A DNA stretch of 23,511 bases from CAJQND01 sp051010055 (GTDB lineage: Bacteria; Pseudomonadota; Alphaproteobacteria; Rhizobiales; CAJQND01): the NCBI GenBank assembly GCA_051010055.1, contig JBPCVY010000050.1:1-23511 (forward strand), in the 5' to 3' direction. Below are positions 1 through 7,491 of the stretch, piece after piece. The notes below the pieces were generated by a model that was not told the origin of the DNA, did no database searches, and was given only the letters and a program-made list of their open reading frames with translations. Position numbers and translations under genes: made by a program. Numbering within the stretch: position 1 is the first letter of the stretch; each line of letters starts with the position of its first letter.

Positions 1-633
1 GGTGAGCGTCATCACATTGTGCAGCCCGGTAAGTGTGAAATCATCATGTAGCTCAATGGCATTGCGGACTGCCGCCAGCGTCCCGGCAGGTTGTTCCTGG
101 TGAATGACCCCTTCAACGAGGGTGAACCGGTTCCCGATTTCTCCGGCAATCCAGTCTAACAGTGGGTCCCATTGCTCTATCTGGCGGGCAACTAGTTCGC
201 GCGGGTCGGATGCCCGGTAACACAATAAGTCGCTGCCTGCATAGGAGACGATTTCATCGATAGTTTCCTGGCGGCGCGGCATAACCCTGTCGATAGTTGT
301 GTTGGCAAGGCGGGTAACCGGCATGGTGTCCGGATCGACATGTTCACCCTGGGCGCTCCATTCCTCTCCAACAGCTTCGGCCATTTGCGCATTTGGCAGC
401 ACCAGCGCATTCTTGACTGGCGTTCGAACCGGCTTGCTATCCAGCGCCAGTTCGAATGCATCGCGGTTGGCGCGCACTTCCACCTTTTCATAAAAACGGC
501 GTGGCAATGCGCGCTCGTAAACTGCCTGGCGGGCGATTTTACGCGCCAAGTCGTCAGGGTTTTGTCCGTTATCTGCACCCGGCCCATTGCCGGGGCGCGC
601 CTTGCTAGCCAATCGTCTTCTCCGGTGCTCCAT
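1..633 (-). CDS. ATP12-family F1-ATPase assembly chaperone (3' end outside window)
   Basis: Reading the minus strand from ATG at 633 gives 211 residues and no stop before the window edge, so the C-terminus is missing. The segment around residues 45-70 (LPRRFYEKVEVRANRDAF, then LDSKPVRTP) and the following EEWSAQGEHVDPDTMPVTRLANT region are typical of ATP12, which in mitochondria and alphaproteobacteria holds the F1 alpha subunit during ATP synthase assembly. The start overlaps the upstream phosphatase gene by 29 bp. The codons before residue 25 are poorly conserved in this family, so a later start is possible (a TTG lies at 612). It is the last visible gene of a crcB-rluC-HAD-ATP12 operon. 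The family call is firm; the exact start is not. Confidence 0.85.
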   Translation of the reverse strand, partial: MEHRRRRLASKARPGNGPGADNGQNPDDLARKIARQAVYERALPRRFYEKVEVRANRDAFELALDSKPVRTPVKNALVLPNAQMAEAVGEEWSAQGEHVDPDTMPVTRLANTTIDRVMPRRQETIDEIVSYAGSDLLCYRASDPRELVARQIEQWDPLLDWIAGEIGNRFTLVEGVIHQEQPAGTLAAVRNAIELHDDFTLTGLHNVMTLT

Positions 634-1300
634 GAATCAAACCGTCAATGTCAGCAAGTAACTGTTCAAAATCACGGGCAAATATGTGCGGCTCTAAGGC
701 GCACAAATGCTCTTCGGGGTGATAGCCCCATGAAACAGCTGCTGAATAAACCTCTGCCCTGTGCGCCATTTCGATATCATAGCTGGTATCGCCGATCATC
801 AACGTGTTGCCCGCCTCAATGCCGGTTGCAGCAATCGCCTGGTGTATCATTGCCGGGTGCGGTTTTGACGGTGCATCGTCCGCTGTTTGGATGGTGATGA
901 AGTGCTCAACCAGCCCGTGGGCATCAAGGACCCGGCGCACGCCCCGCTGAGATTTTCCCGTCGCAATGCCAAGCAGCGTATGAGGTTCGGCCGAGAGTTT
1001 CAAAATGGCATCTCGGGCGCCGTCATAGAGCGGTTCGACATGACCTGGGCTGCTCACCTCACGGTAGAACGCGGCTTTATATTCTTCGGCAAGATTTTTA
1101 TGGAACTCAGACTCAGCATCCGGCACCAGCACCTGCATGGCCTCTATTAATGAGAGACCGACAATCGACAGGGTCTTTTCCCGTTCAGGCGGGATGTGGC
1201 CAAGGTAACGAAAGGCCTCATCCATCGCGGTGGCAATGGTGTCCTGACTGTCTGCCAAGGTGCCATCGAAATCGAAAATTATCAGCCGGGGTTCCGTCAT
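605..1300 (-). CDS. HAD-superfamily phosphatase, phosphoglycolate phosphatase-like
   Basis: A 231-residue haloacid-dehalogenase hydrolase. Motif I is IIFDFDGTLADS with the nucleophile at D10 and the acid/base at D12. Motif II is ATGKS with T114, motif III is K146 in SKPHP, and motif IV is IGDTSYD with D171 and D175. An alpha-helical cap fits residues 20-90, as in Gph/YqaB-like small-molecule phosphatases. The substrate cannot be read from sequence; phosphoglycolate or another sugar or nucleotide phosphate is a guess. The start ATG at 1298-1300 overlaps the rluC stop in an ATGA arrangement, so the two are translationally coupled. The position between RluC and ATP12 is, from memory, a recurrent alphaproteobacterial arrangement. 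Confidence 0.93.
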   Translation of the reverse strand: MTEPRLIIFDFDGTLADSQDTIATAMDEAFRYLGHIPPEREKTLSIVGLSLIEAMQVLVPDAESEFHKNLAEEYKAAFYREVSSPGHVEPLYDGARDAILKLSAEPHTLLGIATGKSQRGVRRVLDAHGLVEHFITIQTADDAPSKPHPAMIHQAIAATGIEAGNTLMIGDTSYDIEMAHRAEVYSAAVSWGYHPEEHLCALEPHIFARDFEQLLADIDGLIHGAPEKTIG

Positions 1301-2274
1301 GACAGCAACTCCATCGCAGCATCACCTGCTGCCTCATCGAACCCCAAAAGGTTCCAGCTTTGCTGCATGTGCGCAGGCAACGGCGCGCTCACCTCAACCA
1401 TGCCCCCATCAGGGTGGGGAATGGAAATGGAGCGTGCATGCAAGTGCAACCTGTTCTGTATGCCGCCGGGCACTTGCCAGTTCTCAATATCGAAATATTT
1501 CTCATCGCCGATAATGGGATGGCCCATATGGGCGGCGTGGGCGCGCAACTGGTGTGTGCGTCCGGTTACCGGCTGCATCACCAGCCAGGACAAGCGCTGG
1601 GCGGCCTGGTCGACGGTGGTGAAGTGGGTTACCGCATGGCTGGTATCAGTCCGCCGGCGGACGGATGAGCGCACCTTTTCACCGCCTTCACCTTCCTGCT
1701 TGCCAAGCCAGGTAGAAATGCGGCCCTCACGGGGCTTGGGCACGCCCCACACCAGGGCCCAGTATATCTTTTCGGTCTCGCGGGCCTTGAACGCTTCGGC
1801 AAGCTTGGAGGCCGCCGCCCTGGTGCGCGCCACTACAAGCACGCCAGATGTTTCCTTATCAAGCCGGTGCACCAGGCGCCCGCGTTGGGCGCCATTTCCC
1901 TCTAGCGCCATCAGCATGGTGTCCACATGGCGCGTCTGGCCTGAACCGCCTTGAACCGCAAGGCCGGCCGGTTTGTTCAAAACCATCACCGTGCCGTCAT
2001 CATAAATGGTCATGGCTTTCAGCTCGGCGGCTACCCCGGCGGTTTTCGCCGCTGGTTTTCGCGCTTCAGAAGCCAATGGCGGCACCCGGACTGTTTGTCC
2101 GGTCTCAAGACGCTGGTTGGTTTTGGCCCGCTTTCCCTCAACCCTTACCTGGCCGGAGCGCAACAGCTTTTGCAGTCGGCCAAACGAGAGCTCGGGATAG
2201 TGGGATTTGAACCAACGGTCGAGGCGCATGCCGTCTTCATCGGAAACCACCTGGCGTTGATTTACACCACTCAC
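1297..2274 (-). CDS. rluC: RluC/RluD-family 23S rRNA pseudouridine synthase
   Basis: Converts specific uridines in 23S rRNA to pseudouridine. With the start chosen here it has 325 residues: an S4 RNA-binding domain (about 9-67, LQKLLRSGQVRVEGKRAKT), then a PseudoU_synth_2 domain with the catalytic aspartate D139 in GRLVHRLDKETSGVLVV. The longest frame begins at a GTG at 2298, but the GTG at 2274 is favoured: it overlaps the crcB stop as GTGA, has an AAGGA Shine-Dalgarno about 10 bases upstream, and gives an N-terminus like those of rhizobial homologues (MSGVNQRQVV). Its end overlaps the HAD gene by 4 bp. Exact rRNA target sites (RluC versus RluD) are not settled by the sequence. Confidence 0.92.
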   Translation of the reverse strand: MSGVNQRQVVSDEDGMRLDRWFKSHYPELSFGRLQKLLRSGQVRVEGKRAKTNQRLETGQTVRVPPLASEARKPAAKTAGVAAELKAMTIYDDGTVMVLNKPAGLAVQGGSGQTRHVDTMLMALEGNGAQRGRLVHRLDKETSGVLVVARTRAAASKLAEAFKARETEKIYWALVWGVPKPREGRISTWLGKQEGEGGEKVRSSVRRRTDTSHAVTHFTTVDQAAQRLSWLVMQPVTGRTHQLRAHAAHMGHPIIGDEKYFDIENWQVPGGIQNRLHLHARSISIPHPDGGMVEVSAPLPAHMQQSWNLLGFDEAAGDAAMELLS

Positions 2275-2669
2275 TGCAGCACCATCCTTATCAGCCACAA
2301 CCCGGCAAACAGAGCGAGAATGGACCCAGCCACCGATGCCCCCATGTAGCTCCAGGCAAGCAAATGCGCCTTGCGCTCGGTCAAAATTGCAAAATCAAGT
2401 GAGAATGCGGAAAAGGTTGTAAAACCCCCGAGCACTCCGGTGGTCAGGAAATGGCGCACGTCTTGCGGCAGGTTTATTTTCATAGCCAGAAGTTCGATCA
2501 GCATTCCCATCAGGAACGAGCCGGCAATGTTGACACTGAGCGTGCCCCACGGAAAACCGGGGCCCATCAAGCGCAGAGCTTGTACACCGACCAAGTAACG
2601 GGCGGACGCTCCAATCGCTCCGCCAAGTGCGACCCAGATGACTGTTGGCATGGCGTTCATATAGAACAT
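2271..2669 (-). CDS. crcB: CrcB/Fluc fluoride channel
   Basis: A 132-residue protein with four predicted membrane helices, the usual size for Fluc subunits, which act as antiparallel dimers to export fluoride. Diagnostic motifs are visible: GGAIGASARY (16-25), WGTLSVNIAGSFLMG with the conserved Asn47 (41-55), and GGFTTFSAFSLD (81-92), which carries the phenylalanines and TTFS segment of the ion pathway. Three in-frame ATG codons (2669, 2660, 2651) could serve as start; none has a strong Shine-Dalgarno, and the last gives MPTVIWVALGG, closest to the family norm. It heads the operon and overlaps rluC. No fluoride riboswitch was recognised upstream. Confidence 0.95.
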   Translation of the reverse strand: MFYMNAMPTVIWVALGGAIGASARYLVGVQALRLMGPGFPWGTLSVNIAGSFLMGMLIELLAMKINLPQDVRHFLTTGVLGGFTTFSAFSLDFAILTERKAHLLAWSYMGASVAGSILALFAGLWLIRMVLQ

Positions 2670-2859
2670 TGTGCTTCAGAGCCCAACCGTTTCCGCCAAA
2701 CTATCCGGTACAAAATTTCCCCGTCACGGCGCCAAATCAATCTTTTTTGATAACCAATTATGCGTTGAAGACTAGGAATGGTCTCCACTTTCGCTATCAT
2801 TAATTTGCTTTGGCACGTTACGAAGTTGAATTTTTGCGATTTAAATTTTCGTTTGTGAG

Positions 2860-3501
2860 ATGTGGATGGGTGATGTCATGAAACTTTCGAAAAGTGTTTT
2901 CTGCTTGATTTTCACAATGCTGCTTGCCGGGCCCTCTTTAGCTGAGCCCGATTTATACGAAAAGAGGGTTGTCGCAAAGATCGACCTCACCAAACAGCGC
3001 ATGTATGTGATTGTTGAAGGCGAACTTGAGCACACCTGGAAGATATCTTCGGGACGAAGCGGCTATCTCACACCAACAGGAACCTATACGCCAAAGTTCC
3101 TTCACCGCATGCACTATTCGCGCAAATACGACAATGCGCCAATGCCCCATTCGGTATTCTATTACCGCGGTTATGCGGTGCACGGCACGACATATGAGCG
3201 CCGGTTGGGCCGGCCAGCCTCCCATGGCTGCATCCGGTTATCACGAAAGAACGCCAAAACATTCTTCTACCTTGTAAAAAACAACGGAAGGTATCAAACC
3301 GAGATTGCGCTTACCGGCCGTGCGCCAGGCGCCACGAAATATGTAAAAAAACGGAAAAAGAATAAGCGCCGTTACCGTACAGCATCTGAACGGCGCTACT
3401 ACGCCTGGCTCAAACGGAAACGGGCCTGGAAGCTCCGCAGAAAGAAGCGCTATTCGCGACACCGCGCCGGTAGGGACCCGTTTTCTTTCTTGTTCCGGTA
3501 G
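2860..3501 (+). CDS. Periplasmic L,D-transpeptidase (YkuD domain) with basic C-terminal tail
   Basis: The ATG at 2878 gives a classic signal peptide (MKLSKSVFCLIFTMLLAGPSLA, cleavage before EP) and 207 residues, and is preferred over the in-frame ATG at 2860. Residues about 31-147 form a YkuD catalytic domain: VHG at 101-103 and SHGCIRLS with the nucleophile Cys118. Such enzymes make 3-3 cross-links in peptidoglycan, or in alphaproteobacteria can attach outer-membrane beta-barrels to it; which applies is unknown. From about residue 151 to the end is a tail holding 25 Lys/Arg in residues 154-199, outside the usual domain. The gene is monocistronic, between the divergent crcB operon and a downstream terminator. 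Confidence 0.92.
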   Translation: MWMGDVMKLSKSVFCLIFTMLLAGPSLAEPDLYEKRVVAKIDLTKQRMYVIVEGELEHTWKISSGRSGYLTPTGTYTPKFLHRMHYSRKYDNAPMPHSVFYYRGYAVHGTTYERRLGRPASHGCIRLSRKNAKTFFYLVKNNGRYQTEIALTGRAPGATKYVKKRKKNKRRYRTASERRYYAWLKRKRAWKLRRKKRYSRHRAGRDPFSFLFR

Positions 3502-3549
3502 CAGCTGGCGGCGGAATGCCGAAGCGCGATTCAGAAATTTCACGCACAG

Positions 3550-3587
3550 AAAAGGGGCCGAAAAATTTTCGGTCCCTTTTGTTTTTC
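3550..3587 (+). terminator. Rho-independent terminator after the L,D-transpeptidase, possibly bidirectional
   Basis: An inverted repeat with left arm AAAAGGGGCCGAAAA (3550-3564) and right arm TTTTCGGTCCCTTTT (3566-3580) pairs throughout with one G-T wobble. It is followed on the plus strand by GTTTTTCTC. It lies 48 bases after the transpeptidase stop. The A-run on the left arm means it may also stop minus-strand transcripts leaving the cold-shock gene. Confidence 0.85.
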
Positions 3588-3610
3588 TCACATGCCGAAA
3601 ACCCGGCAGC

Positions 3611-3630
3611 CGCGTCCAAAGTTAGACGCG
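3611..3630 (-). terminator. Weak hairpin downstream of the cold-shock gene
   Basis: CGCGTC (3611-3616) and GACGCG (3625-3630) form a 6-bp stem with an 8-base loop, 75 bases past the cold-shock gene stop. A TTTT run comes only about ten bases after the stem on the minus strand. It may act as a weak terminator or mRNA 3' end stabiliser before the stronger hairpin at 3550-3580. Confidence 0.3.
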
Positions 3631-3704
3631 TAAAAGCCAATTTTTCGATATTTTTTGGATTTGCTGGGAAGCGCCAAATCTGGGGAAATCCGGCGCCTGC
3701 CTGC

Positions 3705-3914
3705 TTAATCGAGAGGCTTCAGGTTCTCTGCCGCGCTTTTTCCATTCCGGCCAGGTGTGAGTTCATACTCAACCTTCTGGCCTTCCCGGAGTTCGGTCAA
3801 ACCCGCAGCCTGCACTGCGGTAATATGAACAGATGCGTCGTTCCCACCCTCATCAGGCTCGATAAAGCCGTAGCCTTTGATGGGGTTGAACCATTTTACG
3901 GTTCCAGTTGTCAT
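3705..3914 (-). CDS. Cold-shock-domain (CspA-family) protein
   Basis: A 69-residue single cold-shock domain, a normal length for CspA proteins, which bind single-stranded RNA or DNA and melt RNA structure. The ATG at 3914 is chosen because AAGGAAG lies just upstream and the product begins MTTGTVKWFN; the frame is open 42 bases further up. RNP1 is present as KGYGFI (13-18). RNP2 reads DASVHIT (26-32) where the usual form is DVFVHIS, so the aromatic residue at position 28 is replaced by serine. The 177-bp gap behind rarA could hold a long 5' leader, common in csp mRNAs. Confidence 0.93.
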   Translation of the reverse strand: MTTGTVKWFNPIKGYGFIEPDEGGNDASVHITAVQAAGLTELREGQKVEYELTPGRNGKSAAENLKPLD

Positions 3915-4091
3915 ACTTGCTTCCTTAGTCACTTTAGTTTTGGTCACTATGCTCACGCACAGTCTGAGGGGCAGCTAATTCGGGTTCCAAAAGCGAGTTA
4001 CGACAAGCATTATGGTGTCAAACGAATGAGCTGACTGCAATGACTTAGGCTTTGTTGAGAAAAACTGCAAATACTTTTCTAAGAGTGCCTA

Positions 4092-5399
4092 CTATTTTCC
4101 TACTTCGCGAAATTTTTTCCAATAGTCCAACCGCTTGGCAATCTCACGCTCAAAGCCTCTTTCTACAGGTGAGTAGAACTGATTTCGCTCAATTTCGGCT
4201 GGAAAGTAGTTCTGACCTGAAATGGCGCCCGGCTGATCGTGGTCATAAAGATAACCTTCCCCATAACCTTCTTCTTTCATCAGCTTTGTGGGTGCGTTGA
4301 GTATATGCTTGGGCGGCATCAATGAACCGGTTTCACGTGCTTCGCGCATGGAAGCTTTGTATGCGATGTACTGAGCATTCGATTTCGGCGCGGTTGCCAG
4401 GTATAGGCAGGCCTGCACCAGCGCCAGCTCGCCTTCGGGCGAGCCCAGCATCTGGTATGCGCTCACCGCTGCATTCGCCTGCACAAGCGCCTGAGGGTCG
4501 GCAAGGCCAATTTCTTCAACCGCCATACGCACAAGGCGCCTGCCAAGATAAAGCGGGTCTTCACCGGCAACCAGCATGCGCGCAAGCCAATAAAGCGATG
4601 CATCCGGGTCTGAACCGCGCACGGACTTGTGGAGCGCTGAGATAAGATTGTAGTGGCCATCCTGGCCTTTGTCATAAAGCGGAACCCGCCGCTGGATGGC
4701 GCTGGCCAGGGCAGCGCTGTCGAGCAATGTGCCATCATCTGGCTGGCTGGCGACAATTTCCTCAGCCATGTTCAGAAGGTAACGCCCGTCCCCATCTGCC
4801 ATTTGCAGAAGACTTGCGCACGCGCCGTCATCCAAAGGCAGCTTCCGGGTAAAGAATTCTTCTGCCCGCTGCAGCAATCTTTCAAGGGCGTCATCGTCCA
4901 GCCGGTTGAGCGTCAGCACCTGGGCGCGTGACAGCAAAGCCGGATTGAGTTCAAAAGATGGATTTTCCGTGGTTGCCCCCACCAGCGTGATGGTGCCGTC
5001 TTCCATGTGCGGAAGAAATCCATCCTGCTGGGCGCGGTTGAACCTGTGTATCTCATCAATGAACAGCAACGTGCCTTTACCGGAGATACGCCGGTGGCGG
5101 GCGGTTTCAAATGCTTTCTTCAGATCGGCAACGCCGGAGAAAATCGCCGACATCTGGACGAATTCCAGCTTCGTTCTGTCTGCCAGCAACCTGGCGATTG
5201 TGGTCTTGCCAGTGCCAGGCGGGCCCCAGAATATGATGGAGCTGATCTGACCCGCAAATATCATTCTGGTGAGCGCCCCGTCTGCACCTACCAGATGGTC
5301 CTGGCCTACCACATCTTCGAGGCGGGCCGGGCGCAGCCGGTCAGCAAGCGGGCGCGGCGCATCTGCCTCCAAGCCTGCTGCTTCAAACAAAGATGTCAT
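4092..5399 (-). CDS. rarA: Replication-associated recombination protein A (RarA/MgsA AAA+ ATPase)
   Basis: A 435-residue AAA+ ATPase related to clamp loaders and to eukaryotic WRNIP1/Mgs1, acting at stalled replication forks. Visible elements: the N-terminal PLADRLRPARLEDVVGQDHL box (17-36), Walker A GPPGTGKT (59-66), Walker B LLFIDEIHRF (111-120), sensor 1 GATTENPSFE (141-150) and the SRAQ arginine finger (157-160). A C-terminal MgsA domain with HYNLISALHKSVRGSDPDA and LYLGRRLVRMAVEEIGLADP follows. Length is normal. It follows the htrA gene by 20 bp on the same strand and is probably co-transcribed with it. Confidence 0.97.
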   Translation of the reverse strand: MTSLFEAAGLEADAPRPLADRLRPARLEDVVGQDHLVGADGALTRMIFAGQISSIIFWGPPGTGKTTIARLLADRTKLEFVQMSAIFSGVADLKKAFETARHRRISGKGTLLFIDEIHRFNRAQQDGFLPHMEDGTITLVGATTENPSFELNPALLSRAQVLTLNRLDDDALERLLQRAEEFFTRKLPLDDGACASLLQMADGDGRYLLNMAEEIVASQPDDGTLLDSAALASAIQRRVPLYDKGQDGHYNLISALHKSVRGSDPDASLYWLARMLVAGEDPLYLGRRLVRMAVEEIGLADPQALVQANAAVSAYQMLGSPEGELALVQACLYLATAPKSNAQYIAYKASMREARETGSLMPPKHILNAPTKLMKEEGYGEGYLYDHDQPGAISGQNYFPAEIERNQFYSPVERGFEREIAKRLDYWKKFREVGK

Positions 5400-5419
5400 T
5401 TCCGGCCTGCTTTCTGTCG

Positions 5420-6844
5420 TCAGTACCTGAAACGGAAGGTGGACGTGCGCCCGCCACGGGTGATTTGAACCCGCCAGCTGCGTGTTTTTTCATTCGCAAG
5501 CTCAGCCAAATCCTCTACCCGCTCAACATCGACCCGGTTGACCTTCTTGATGATGTCGCCTCTTCGGAAACCGATTTCAGCAGCAATGCTCCCGCGCTCG
5601 CGCTTAGTCACAATAACACCAGTTGCGCGCGGATCGATCCGCAATTCATCAGCTACTGCAGGTGAAAGATTCGCAACCTTCAGTCCTGAGAACGGGTTAT
5701 CGCCTTCGATCAGGGTTTCGTTCCGTGGCACATTTTCAGGTGGCGCGGTGAGTTTCACCCGGGTGGATTTTACCTTGCCGTTTCGCATATAGGTTACGCG
5801 GGCGCGCTTCCCGATTTGCAGGGACGTAAAGCGGGAAATGAACTCACGGCTGTTCTCAACATTCTTTTTGTTGATCGCCAACAATACATCACCGACGCGA
5901 ATGCCGGCATCTTTCAAAGGACTGGCAGGCAGCAATGCCCTGACGAGAGCCCCGCGCGGGCGGTCAAGGTCGAGGGATTCAGCCAGATCCGAGGTGACTT
6001 CCTGGAGGCTTGCGCCCGCCCATGGCCTGCGAACCGAAAGATCGCCTGACAGTGCGCTGCGGATAACCGTGCGCACCATGTTCGCCGGAATGGCAAAGCC
6101 AATGCCATGAGAACCTCCAGAACGCGAGAAAATAGCCGTATTGATACCAATCAGGTTTCCGGCCATATCAACAAGCGCGCCGCCGGAATTGCCCGGATTA
6201 ATCGCCGCATCAGTTTGGATATAGTACTGGTAATCAGCGCGGTTAACATCGGTTCTGCCAATCGCCGAGATAATACCGTTGGTGACAGTCTGGCCGACGC
6301 CAAACGGATTTCCGATCGCCAGAACAAGGTCGCCCACAAAGATGTCATCGGAATCGCGCAATGGCAGCGCCTGCAGACGGCTGCCTTCCGGGTCAATACG
6401 CAGAACCGCCAGATCAGTGCGTGGATCGCGCAGCATCACCTTGGCGTCAAACTCGCGCTTGTCGGACAGGACAACGGTGATGTCGTCTGCGCCCTTAATC
6501 ACATGCTCGTTGGTGACGATGATACCCTTGTCATCAACAATCACTCCCGAGCCGAGGGAACGCTGTACCCTCTTCCTAGGCACCCCGCCGAACGGTCCGC
6601 CCCGATCGAAGAAGCGCCGGAAAAACGGATCGTTCCCAAACGGGGAGAAAACCCGCTGCTGGACCACCTTGCGGGTATAGACATTCACCACAGAGACTGC
6701 AGTTTGTTTAACTACCGGAGCAAAAGATAAAGTGATTTCGGCTACCGATTTCGGCACCGCCATTTCTGCTTTCGCAGGCGAACTGAAGCCTGCTGCTGCA
6801 ACAAGGGCTGAAAACAGGGCCAACGTCTTGAAATTCATGATCAC
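5420..6844 (-). CDS. htrA: Periplasmic serine protease of the HtrA/DegP family
   Basis: A 474-residue Do-type protease and chaperone that degrades misfolded envelope proteins. It has a signal peptide (about 1-26, ending SSPAKA), a trypsin-like domain with catalytic H114 (TNEHVI), D144 (DPRTDLAVLRI) and S220 (NPGNSGGAL), and two PDZ domains (about 272-366 and 385-470). An FGNDPFFRRFFDRGG segment at 70-83 fits the regulatory LA loop. The start is a GTG at 6844 with AGAGGAAA about seven bases upstream; an ATG two codons later (6838) is too far from that site. It is followed by rarA. DegP versus DegQ cannot be decided from sequence. Confidence 0.96.
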   Translation of the reverse strand: MIMNFKTLALFSALVAAAGFSSPAKAEMAVPKSVAEITLSFAPVVKQTAVSVVNVYTRKVVQQRVFSPFGNDPFFRRFFDRGGPFGGVPRKRVQRSLGSGVIVDDKGIIVTNEHVIKGADDITVVLSDKREFDAKVMLRDPRTDLAVLRIDPEGSRLQALPLRDSDDIFVGDLVLAIGNPFGVGQTVTNGIISAIGRTDVNRADYQYYIQTDAAINPGNSGGALVDMAGNLIGINTAIFSRSGGSHGIGFAIPANMVRTVIRSALSGDLSVRRPWAGASLQEVTSDLAESLDLDRPRGALVRALLPASPLKDAGIRVGDVLLAINKKNVENSREFISRFTSLQIGKRARVTYMRNGKVKSTRVKLTAPPENVPRNETLIEGDNPFSGLKVANLSPAVADELRIDPRATGVIVTKRERGSIAAEIGFRRGDIIKKVNRVDVERVEDLAELANEKTRSWRVQITRGGRTSTFRFRY

Positions 6845-6878
6845 GGGGTTTCCTCTGGAATTGTTCCCTTGGACAATC

Positions 6879-6907
6879 GGCGCCGAGGAGCTGCCTCGCC
6901 CGGCGCC
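6879..6907 (-). other. Strong hairpin in the htrA 5' leader
   Basis: Arms GGCGC (6879-6883) plus CGAGG (6884-6888) pair with CCTCG (6894-6898) and GCGCC (6903-6907), leaving a 5-base loop and a 4-base bulge. It lies between lrp and htrA, 35-63 bases upstream of the htrA start, and has no T-run on either side. It is probably a leader structure or mRNA stability element rather than a terminator. No convincing promoter was found in the rest of this 145-bp gap. Confidence 0.5.
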
Positions 6908-6989
6908 AGATATAACGCAAGATTCACCTACGGGGATACCATGGCAACCGACCTGTTAGAAATGGCAAAATTTGATTAAATCGGGAAAG

Positions 6990-7430
6990 TTATGACACCC
7001 GTTTGCGATCAAATCTGGTGGAGAGGATAATTGCGGATTCTGTTCTTTGCACCCCCTCCTGCTTGCCTATCTCGTCCAAAACCTTGTCCATGGCCTCTGC
7101 TGACCTCGTGCGGGCAATCGCGATGAGGTCCATCTTGCCAGATACCGTGTAAAGAGAATCAATTTTCGGTAATTTTTTCAGCGCACTTATCACCGTAGGT
7201 GCACTTTGTGGTTTAATTCCGATCGTGACAAATGCGGCAATCTCACGCTCCCGCTCCTGACGGCCCAGGCGTACTGAATAGCCTTCAATCGCGCCGCTGG
7301 CCTCAAGCCGTTTCAACCTGTCCTGGACCGTTGAACGTGAAACGCCCAGCCGGCGGGCCAGTTCCGAAACTGCCATACGGGCATTTTCCCGGAGCAGCGA
7401 AACAAGGTCTTCATCTTTTTCCGTCAGCAT
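6990..7430 (-). CDS. Lrp/AsnC-family transcriptional regulator
   Basis: A 146-residue feast/famine regulator. The N-terminal helix-turn-helix (about 20-48, SELARRLGVSRSTVQDRLKR) is followed by a RAM ligand-binding/oligomerisation domain with SLYTVSGKMDLIAIAR (about 92-107). ATG at 7430 is preceded by GAGGA. Lrp-family proteins sense amino acids and often control a divergent neighbour; here that is an amino-acid-decarboxylase-type gene, so local control of that gene and of itself is a reasonable inference. The effector is not known. Confidence 0.95.
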   Translation of the reverse strand: MLTEKDEDLVSLLRENARMAVSELARRLGVSRSTVQDRLKRLEASGAIEGYSVRLGRQEREREIAAFVTIGIKPQSAPTVISALKKLPKIDSLYTVSGKMDLIAIARTRSAEAMDKVLDEIGKQEGVQRTESAIILSTRFDRKRVS

Positions 7431-7436
7431 GATTCC

Positions 7437-7491
7437 TCACGAATTTCGTCATATTGCCATTTATTTCGGCAATTTGTTTGAAAGTTCGTGA
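7437..7491. promoter_or_regulatory. Nested inverted repeats in the lrp/decarboxylase intergenic region
   Basis: Two inverted repeats share almost the same centre. The outer arms are TCACGAA (7437-7443) and TTCGTGA (7485-7491), centre 7464. The inner arms are ATTGCC (7453-7458) and GGCAAT (7468-7473), centre 7463. The DNA around them is AT-rich, as Lrp-family sites tend to be, and the left outer arm abuts the lrp Shine-Dalgarno. They are likely operators for the divergent Lrp protein; this is inferred from position and symmetry. No clear -10/-35 pair was identified in the 151-bp spacer. Confidence 0.5.

Noticed and set aside
192..587. 131-residue minus-strand open frame within the ATP12 region
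   Set aside because: It is in a different frame from the ATP12-like protein, which has clear family sequence over the same bases; its product has no recognisable features.
1196..1954. 252-residue plus-strand open frame opposite rluC
   Set aside because: It is antisense to a clearly real pseudouridine synthase gene, has no domain or motif, and reflects the codon bias of the minus-strand gene. The same applies to the other long antisense frames in the ribosomal region.
2670..2859. Possible fluoride riboswitch upstream of crcB
   Set aside because: The conserved core of the crcB motif (GGCGAUGG-type start and the UAAACGC loop pattern) was not found on the minus strand of the 190-bp gap. Nothing else there could be supported; it holds only AT-rich DNA with possible promoters for the divergent genes.
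4016..4021. TTGACA on the minus strand as a promoter for the cold-shock gene
   Set aside because: The -35 is perfect, but no acceptable -10 lies 16-18 bases downstream, so it is not listed as a promoter.
3516..4034. 172-residue plus-strand open frame over the terminator and cold-shock gene
   Set aside because: It spans a strong terminator hairpin and the complement of the cold-shock gene, and its product shows no recognisable feature.
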